NCBI GenBank assembly: GCA_022511055.1
Contig: JAFLSH010000092.1
Span: 1 to 10,519 of the forward strand
Origin: Prevotella sp.
GTDB lineage: Bacteria > Bacteroidota > Bacteroidia > Bacteroidales > Bacteroidaceae
Length of the DNA stretch: 10,519 nt
Reading direction: 5' to 3'
Shown here: piece by piece, positions 6,052 through 10,519 of the stretch
Numbering within the stretch: position 1 is the first letter of the stretch
Layout of the letters: the number at the start of each line of letters is the position of its first letter
Position numbers and translations under genes: made by a program
Notes under the pieces: generated by a model
What the model was told of the DNA's origin: nothing
The model's input: the letters and a program-made list of their open reading frames with translations, nothing else
The model's database searches: none

Positions 6052-6869
6052 GGCTGGTAGTTGATAAGCTGGAAACGCCTGACAACACCGAACATGAGGC
6101 GGTGATTGTAGACGTGCGATTTGAGTTGATTGACGTTGGCCTGCTGATAGTCGCCGAGATAGCCCAGCCGCAGGGTGAGGCTGCGGCTAACGTTGAAGTC
6201 TACCGACAGCTGCTGCCGCAGATTGGGTGCCGACACCAACGTGGTGGGCACGACATTACGGTCATAGTCACCGCAGGCAAAGATTTCGTAGTACGACTGC
6301 CCGTAGTTCGGACTGAACATCAGGCCGACCAGCGGCAGTTGCAGTTCGTAGCGCAGCGCCCACTTGTGGCGCAGCAGCCGGAAGTCGTAGGTGGCCGCGG
6401 CCGAAGGCATGAGCTGCGCGCCCAGGCGCAGCTGCGCCGGGTTGTTCGAGTTGCTGGAGTTGTAGATGAAGCCTATGTTGGCGGCAAGCATGGCGCCCAC
6501 TTGCAGGTGCAGGTGGCGGGCCGGCACAAAGTCGCGGTACTTGCCCAGAAACAGCGAGTAATCGCCCTGAAGCTCGTTGCGCCGGCCGGTACGGTCGTTG
6601 GCAGAACTGAGATTCAGCTGATTTTCCATCAGCGTTGCCCACGCGCGGTCTGGCCGGTGGCGCTCTGCCGACGACAGGAAGGTGAGGCCGGTGCCGCTGA
6701 ACTTCTCCTGTGAGAGATAGGTGTCAAGAACGCTGGTGCCGCCAAGACCTATTTGGTAGCTCGAGGTGGTGATGTGGCGGCCGGCCGCTCCGCTGCCGGC
6801 GCCGCGCTCCTGAGCCGCCACGGGCAGCCAAAGACACAGGCAGAGCGCTGTCAGCTTAGCTTTCTTCAT
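6048..6869 (-). CDS. DUF3316-type exported protein, possibly an outer-membrane beta-barrel
   Basis: The 273-residue product has a signal peptide (MKKAK, hydrophobic core, PVAAQ near residue 20, then mature Glu21). Mature segments such as SYQIGLGGTSVLDTYLS and KFSGTGLTFLSS followed by ENQLNLSSANDRTGR match what I know of the Bacteroidota-restricted DUF3316 family, whose function is unknown. Alternating polar/hydrophobic strands, for instance LTLRLGYLGDYQ and HRLMFGVVRRFQL at the end, suggest an outer-membrane beta-barrel or a large beta fold; this is inference. Its ATG lies within the last codons of parC (14-base overlap), and its stop overlaps the peptidase start by 4 bases. It is thus the middle gene of a tightly packed three-gene unit. 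No ribosome site is seen. Confidence 0.75.
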   Translation of the reverse strand: MKKAKLTALCLCLWLPVAAQERGAGSGAAGRHITTSSYQIGLGGTSVLDTYLSQEKFSGTGLTFLSSAERHRPDRAWATLMENQLNLSSANDRTGRRNELQGDYSLFLGKYRDFVPARHLHLQVGAMLAANIGFIYNSSNSNNPAQLRLGAQLMPSAAATYDFRLLRHKWALRYELQLPLVGLMFSPNYGQSYYEIFACGDYDRNVVPTTLVSAPNLRQQLSVDFNVSRSLTLRLGYLGDYQQANVNQLKSHVYNHRLMFGVVRRFQLINYQP

Positions 6870-9591
6870 CAGGGAACAGGCTTAGTTGGCCGGTTATCTC
6901 GTCAATGACCTGCTGCTGGCTTTTGCCGGCATCAGGGTCCAGGTCTTCATCGGCAGGGTCTGAGCCGGCCAGTTCGGCAGGGTCAGCGGGCTCGGCAGGC
7001 TCCGCAGGCATGCGGAGCGGCTCCAGCTCGACAATGCTCTCCAGCTGATAGGTAGTGATGCGCTTGCCCTTGGCCTTGAAGCCCTTGACACCGATGAACT
7101 GCTCGACATCTATCTCTTCCTGACCGCGGAACTCATCTTGTTCGCCGTAGGTGACCAGCAGGCGCGGGTAGACCTGGTCGGTCAGCAAGATGAGCTTCGA
7201 CGACGGATTCTCGCCCAGGAAGTTCTGCTTGCGCTTCGAGGCTTCCATGAGGAAGCGCTTGGCGTAGGGATAGCCCTGGTTGTCGGCATCGAAGAGCGCC
7301 GCCGACCACACCTTGTCTGACACGTACTTCTCTATGCGCAGAATGTTCTGCTCATAGTGGTTGTTGATGTCAAAGTTGGTCAGGTAGTAGTCGCCGTTGT
7401 CAAGCACGACCAGTATCTGGTCACCATCGAAGAACTCGCCGAGCAGGCTCCCGTGTTCATCATAGTTCAGGCGGTTGATATCGGGGTCAAACCACACCAT
7501 GCGCCCGCCGAGCGTAGAGCGGCCGTGGCTCTTCAGCCCGATGCGGTGGATGGAGTTCTTGGTCAGCAGGTTACCCTTCGAGGCGCGCCCCTTGATGATG
7601 ACCTCTGAGAAGTCTTTCTCAATGAAAATCTTCTTCAGCTTCGGGTTGGGGTCGAGCGTGACCTTGATGACCTCGGCCTCGCCGTTGGGGTTGGCCGTGA
7701 AGTACATGACGCGCGAGCCCGGCGTACCCTGGGTCAAGTCGTACTCCTTATCGCGTGTCATGGAAGTGACGTTGAAGCGCTTGATGAAATACCAGCCCGC
7801 CTTGCCATCACGGTAGACCGCGTTGTAGATGGTGCGCGTGTCACTCTTCTTGAACACCTGCACGTGGATGATGTTCTTGCCGACGAAGAGCTTGTCGGCC
7901 ACGCGGACCACCTTGTACTTACCGTCTTTGTAGAAGATGATAATATCATCAATGTCAGAGCAGTTGCAGACGAACTCATCTTTCTTCAGCCCCGTGCCGA
8001 CGAAGCCTTCCTGACGGTTGATGTAGAGCTTCTGGTTGGCCTCGGCCACCTTGGTAGCCTCGATGGTGTCGAAGTTCCGAATCTCGGTCAGTCGCGGATG
8101 GTCTTTGCCATACTTGTCTTTCAGGAACTGGAACCAGCCCGCCGTTACTTCCGTGAGGTTGTTCAGGTCACGGTCTATGTCATCTATCTCGGCCTTGATG
8201 CGCGCCATCAGTTCCTCGGCCTTATCCTTGTTGAACTTCAGGATGCGCTGCATCTTGATTTCGAGCAGCTTCAGTATGTCGTCTTTTGTCACTTCGCGCA
8301 CAAGGCTCGGGTAATAGGGAGTCAGGCGCTCATCAATATGCTCGCAGACCGCATCGACCGTGGGGGCCTGCTCGAACTTCTTGTCTTTATAGATGCGTTC
8401 CTCTATGAAGATTTTCTCCAGCGAACAGAAGTGATATTGCTCCAGCAACTCGCCTTTCCTGATTTCCAGTTCCTGGCGAATGAGGTCTTTAGTGCGCTCG
8501 GCAGAGTGGCGCAGCACATCTGAGACGGTGAGGAACTGCGGCCGCTGGTCGCGGATGACACAGCAATTCGGCGAAATATTGATTTCACAGTCGGTAAAGG
8601 CATAGAGCGCATCGAGTGTCTTATCGCTGCTGACACCCGGCGACAGATGCACCTGTATCTCGACCTGCGCCGAGGTCAGGTCAGTCACGCTCTTGGCCTT
8701 GATTTTGCCTTTCTCTATGGCTTTGGTGATGCTCTCTATGAGCGTGGAGACGGTTTTTGAGTATGGCAGCTCGCGTATGACCAGTGTCTTCTGGTCGAGC
8801 TTCTCAATCTTTGCGCGCACCTTCACCACGCCGCCGCGCTGCCCATCATTGTACTTCGACACATCAATGGAGCCGCCGGTCTGGAAGTCAGGGTACAGCT
8901 GGAACGGCTGGCCATGCAGGTACTGGATGGCAGCATCGCAGAGTTCCGAGAAATTGTGCGGCAGTATCTTCGACGAGAGCCCCACGGCAATGCCCTCTGC
9001 GCCCTGCGCCAGCAGCAGCGGAAATTTGACGGGCAGCGTGATGGGCTCTTTGTTACGACCATCATAGCTGAGCTGCCACTCCGTGGTCTTCGGGTTGAAC
9101 ACCGCCTCGAGGGCGAACTTCGACAGGCGCGCCTCTATGTATCGCGGCGCGGCGGCACGGTCACCAGTCAGCACGTTTCCCCAGTTGCCCTGCGTTTCGA
9201 CGAGCAAGTCCTTCTGCCCCAGCTGCACCAGGGCATCGCCGATGGAGGCATCGCCGTGGGGGTGGAACTGCATGGTGTAACCCACGATGTTGGCCACCTT
9301 GTTGTACCGCCCATCATCCATGCGCTTCATGGCGTGCATGATGCGGCGCTGCACGGGCTTGAAACCATCTTCAATATGGGGCACGGCCCGCTCCAGAATC
9401 ACGTACGAAGCGTAGTCGAGAAACCAGGTCTGGTACATACCGCTGAGGTGATGCACGGCCGCGGCATCAAACCGCCCCGCCGGCTTGTAGTCTGAGTGGC
9501 TCTCGCCCTCGCCGGCCTCCTGCGGCCCGCCCTCTACCTGCGCTTCGCTTTCCTGCTCCAGCACGTCTTCGTCTCTTGTCTCGTCATCCAT
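6856..9591 (-). CDS. parC: DNA topoisomerase IV subunit A
   Basis: This type IIA topoisomerase subunit cuts and rejoins DNA and works with ParE to unlink daughter chromosomes. From Met at 9591 it has 911 residues. An acidic, low-complexity N-terminus (1-40) precedes the breakage-reunion domain: VPHIEDGFKPVQRRIMHAM (70-88), HPHGDASIGD (110-119), GNWGN, and catalytic Arg150-Tyr151 in APRYIEARLS. The tower and coiled-coil region lies around 390-520, followed by a beta-pinwheel-like C-terminal domain. No GyrA box (QRRGG.G) is seen, so I call it ParC rather than GyrA. The tail has a Pro/Ala/Glu-rich run (862-883) and ends in QLSLFPDEES. A start at 9675 would add a hydrophobic 28-residue extension, but it lies upstream of the -7 element at 9634-9641 and would not be transcribed; Met9591 is chosen. 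The DUF3316 gene overlaps its 3' end by 14 bases. Confidence 0.93.
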   Translation of the reverse strand: MDDETRDEDVLEQESEAQVEGGPQEAGEGESHSDYKPAGRFDAAAVHHLSGMYQTWFLDYASYVILERAVPHIEDGFKPVQRRIMHAMKRMDDGRYNKVANIVGYTMQFHPHGDASIGDALVQLGQKDLLVETQGNWGNVLTGDRAAAPRYIEARLSKFALEAVFNPKTTEWQLSYDGRNKEPITLPVKFPLLLAQGAEGIAVGLSSKILPHNFSELCDAAIQYLHGQPFQLYPDFQTGGSIDVSKYNDGQRGGVVKVRAKIEKLDQKTLVIRELPYSKTVSTLIESITKAIEKGKIKAKSVTDLTSAQVEIQVHLSPGVSSDKTLDALYAFTDCEINISPNCCVIRDQRPQFLTVSDVLRHSAERTKDLIRQELEIRKGELLEQYHFCSLEKIFIEERIYKDKKFEQAPTVDAVCEHIDERLTPYYPSLVREVTKDDILKLLEIKMQRILKFNKDKAEELMARIKAEIDDIDRDLNNLTEVTAGWFQFLKDKYGKDHPRLTEIRNFDTIEATKVAEANQKLYINRQEGFVGTGLKKDEFVCNCSDIDDIIIFYKDGKYKVVRVADKLFVGKNIIHVQVFKKSDTRTIYNAVYRDGKAGWYFIKRFNVTSMTRDKEYDLTQGTPGSRVMYFTANPNGEAEVIKVTLDPNPKLKKIFIEKDFSEVIIKGRASKGNLLTKNSIHRIGLKSHGRSTLGGRMVWFDPDINRLNYDEHGSLLGEFFDGDQILVVLDNGDYYLTNFDINNHYEQNILRIEKYVSDKVWSAALFDADNQGYPYAKRFLMEASKRKQNFLGENPSSKLILLTDQVYPRLLVTYGEQDEFRGQEEIDVEQFIGVKGFKAKGKRITTYQLESIVELEPLRMPAEPAEPADPAELAGSDPADEDLDPDAGKSQQQVIDEITGQLSLFPDEES
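6874..6888 (-). other. Consensus beta-clamp-binding pentapeptide QLSLF in ParC
   Basis: Codons CAA CTA AGC CTG TTC encode residues 902-906, five residues before the C-terminus of ParC. QL[S/D]LF is the consensus by which bacterial polymerases, MutS and Hda-like proteins dock onto the DnaN sliding clamp. It sits at the end of a disordered tail, as functional clamp motifs often do. Binding by this protein is inferred, not shown. Confidence 0.55.
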
Positions 9592-9633
9592 ATACTTGGC
9601 TTTAGCTTTATTGACTTTTAGGTTTGTTGCATG

Positions 9634-9641
9634 CAAAGTTA
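9634..9641 (-). promoter_or_regulatory. -7 promoter element (TAACTTTG) of the parC operon
   Basis: The plus strand CAAAGTTA is TAACTTTG on the minus strand. At the 19-base distance upstream there is CTG instead of TTG, a one-base mismatch. Transcription would begin near 9629, giving a leader of about 38 bases to the ATG at 9591. Confidence 0.6.
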
Positions 9642-9701
9642 CAAAAAAAATCAGAATAAACAGCCAAACAGCCAAGATATTCAGTTTTTTTAGCTGAAAA
9701 C

Positions 9702-9740
9702 AGAGAGACAGCCCACCGACATTCAGTGACCTGTCTCTCT
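9702..9740 (-). terminator. Terminator hairpin after tRNA-Val(CAC)
   Basis: AGAGAGACAG (9702-9711) and CTGTCTCTCT (9731-9740) form a perfect 10-bp stem. A short inner stem CAC/GTG (9714-9716 with 9726-9728) lies in the 19-base loop. On the minus strand the stem is followed by GTTTTC, a short T-tract. It starts six bases after the tRNA 3' end and precedes the parC promoter, separating the two units. Confidence 0.65.
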
Positions 9741-9745
9741 CCGTG

Positions 9746-9820
9746 TAGGGACGCCCGGGCTCGAACCGGGGACCTCTGCAATGTGACTGCAGCGCTCTAA
9801 ACCAACTGGGCTACGCCCCT
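9746..9820 (-). tRNA. tRNA-Val (anticodon CAC), with non-canonical features
   Basis: On the minus strand the acceptor AGGGGCG pairs with CGTCCCT (A1-U72 and one G-U pair), with discriminator A and no encoded CCA. The D-arm is GCCC AGTTGGTTTA GAGC, with a C12-A23 mismatch but intact G18-G19. The anticodon stem is CTGCA/TGCAG around the loop GTCACAT, so U33 is followed by CAC (valine codon GUG). The variable loop is AGGTC and the T-arm is CCCGG TTCGAGC CCGGG. G at position 32 and the mismatch are unusual. It has a consensus promoter and its own terminator, so it is likely expressed. The valine identity rests on the anticodon alone. Confidence 0.8.
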
Positions 9821-9839
9821 AACTTGTGTTAAGCGGGTG

Positions 9840-9869
9840 CAAAGGTACAAAATATTTCTGAAACAGCAA
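9840..9869 (-). promoter_or_regulatory. Promoter of tRNA-Val(CAC) (TTG-N19-TACCTTTG)
   Basis: On the minus strand TTG (9869-9867), a spacer of exactly 19 bases and TACCTTTG (9847-9840) form the best match to the Bacteroidota consensus in the window. The predicted start near 9835 lies about 15 bases before the tRNA 5' end. Its upstream half faces the divergent glyS promoter. Confidence 0.8.
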
Positions 9870-9890
9870 ATGTTTTCCGAAAAAAAGTTG

Positions 9891-9898
9891 TAACTTTG
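9891..9898 (+). promoter_or_regulatory. -7 promoter element (TAACTTTG) of glyS
   Basis: TAACTTTG is followed by CACCC and preceded by an A-rich tract and TTG. No TTG occurs at the usual -33 distance. Transcription near 9903 would give a leader of about 25 bases before the ATG at 9928. Confidence 0.6.
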
Positions 9899-9927
9899 CA
9901 CCCATAATTTCGAAATTTGCAAGAATT

Positions 9928-10519
9928 ATGGCACAGGAAGATGTATTTAAGAAAATCGTAAGCCACTGCAAGGAGTATGGCTTCGTATTCCCGTCAAGTG
10001 AAATCTACGACGGTTTGGGTGCCGTTTACGACTACGGTCAGAACGGCGTTGAGTTGAAGAACAACATCAAGCAATACTGGTGGAAGGCCATGACCATGCT
10101 GCATGAGAACATTGTCGGCATCGACTCTGCCATTTTCATGCACCCCACCATCTGGAAAGCATCGGGGCACGTGGATGCCTTCAACGACCCCCTCATTGAC
10201 AACCGCGACTCGAAGAAGCGCTACCGCGCCGACGTGCTGATTGAAGACCAGCTGGCCAAGTACGACGAGAAAATCCAGAAGGAAGTCGAGAAAGCCCGCA
10301 AGCGCTTCGGCGACCAGTTCGACGAGGCCAAGTATATGGAGACCAGCCCGCGCGTGGCCGAGACCAAGCAGAAGCGCGATGCCCTGCACGCCCGCTTCGC
10401 CGCCGCCATGCAGGGGCCGGACCTCGAGGAACTGAAGCAAATCATTCTTGACGAGGAGATAGTCGACCCCATCAGCGGCACGAAGAACTGGACCGACGTG
10501 CGCCAGTTCAACCTCATGT
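9928..10519 (+). CDS. glyS: Glycine--tRNA ligase, single-chain (dimeric) type, 3' truncated by window
   Basis: This class II synthetase charges tRNA-Gly with glycine. The first 197 codons are present and the frame is open to the window edge. The N-terminus reads EDVFKKIVSHCKEYGFVFPS (4-23), then SEIYDGLGAVYDYGQNG (24-40) and KNNIKQYWW (44-52) of the motif 1 region. HPTIWKASGHVDAF (72-85) is characteristic of the alpha2, eukaryote/archaea-like GlyRS rather than the GlyQ/GlyS alpha-beta enzyme. A long charged helical insertion (about 104-165) leads to GTKNWTDVRQFNLM. Bacteroidota normally have this form. The symbol glyS follows common annotation for this type; glyQS is also used. It diverges from tRNA-Val(CAC), and there is no Shine-Dalgarno before the ATG. 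Confidence 0.95.
   Translation, partial: MAQEDVFKKIVSHCKEYGFVFPSSEIYDGLGAVYDYGQNGVELKNNIKQYWWKAMTMLHENIVGIDSAIFMHPTIWKASGHVDAFNDPLIDNRDSKKRYRADVLIEDQLAKYDEKIQKEVEKARKRFGDQFDEAKYMETSPRVAETKQKRDALHARFAAAMQGPDLEELKQIILDEEIVDPISGTKNWTDVRQFNLM

Noticed and set aside
6030..6713. A 227-codon plus-strand frame opposite the DUF3316 gene
   Set aside because: The minus-strand product has a signal peptide, family-like segments and tight coupling to its neighbours; the opposite frame has none of these.
7864..8523. A 219-codon plus-strand frame opposite parC
   Set aside because: It mirrors the ParC coiled-coil codons and shows no recognisable motif.
9592..9675. An N-terminal hydrophobic extension of ParC that could be taken as a membrane anchor
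   Set aside because: The -7 element at 9634-9641 lies inside this stretch, so the upstream ATG would not be on the mRNA, and ParC proteins are cytoplasmic.
9680..9698. A small TTCAG/CTGAA hairpin with a T-run loop upstream of parC
   Set aside because: The stem is only 5 bp with the T-run inside the loop, so it is not a convincing terminator or operator; the 10-bp hairpin at 9702-9740 better explains termination.

Overview
The window looks like chromosomal DNA of a Bacteroidota bacterium, most likely Prevotella or a close relative. The reasons are Bacteroidota-type -7 promoter elements (TAnnTTTG, twice with a TTG 19-20 bases upstream), an almost complete absence of Shine-Dalgarno sequences, a DUF3316-type exported protein, a lysine-free S41 peptidase lipoprotein, a single-chain glycyl-tRNA synthetase and a ParC of the Bacteroidota kind. 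Coding DNA is GC-rich and intergenic DNA AT-rich, so long antisense open frames are common and are treated as shadows. No insertion sequence, integrase, CRISPR array or prophage gene is visible.

Left part (1-3173). A minus-strand pair holds a CPA2-type cation/proton antiporter (922-3069) followed by a LolD/MacB-type ABC ATPase (229-885). Downstream of the ATPase lie a possible 39-codon reading frame, a likely terminator (70-95) and a promoter (39-46) for a gene leaving the window on the left. The antiporter diverges from asd across about 100 bases that contain two promoters and degenerate 9-base repeats.

Middle (3174-4980). On the plus strand, aspartate-semialdehyde dehydrogenase (asd) is followed after 23 bases by a small lipoprotein gene with an unusually strong Shine-Dalgarno. 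A 15-bp hairpin separates this pair from a convergent minus-strand tRNA operon, tRNA-Leu(UAG) then tRNA-Val(GAC), whose promoter reaches into the end of the next gene.

Right part (4981-10519). Three minus-strand genes overlap end to start: parC (topoisomerase IV subunit A), a DUF3316-type exported protein and an S41-family peptidase lipoprotein. They are probably one operon from a promoter at 9634-9641. A tRNA-Val(CAC) gene with its own terminator lies upstream, and glycyl-tRNA synthetase (glyS) starts divergently at 9928 and runs off the right edge.

The gene content is mostly housekeeping: amino-acid biosynthesis, tRNAs and charging, topology control, ion homeostasis and envelope proteins. 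No new multi-gene system is evident. The observations most worth following are a consensus beta-clamp-binding pentapeptide (QLSLF) at the extreme C-terminus of ParC, the strong Shine-Dalgarno before one lipoprotein gene, an antiporter promoter that sits almost on its start codon, and a tRNA-Val(CAC) with non-canonical features.
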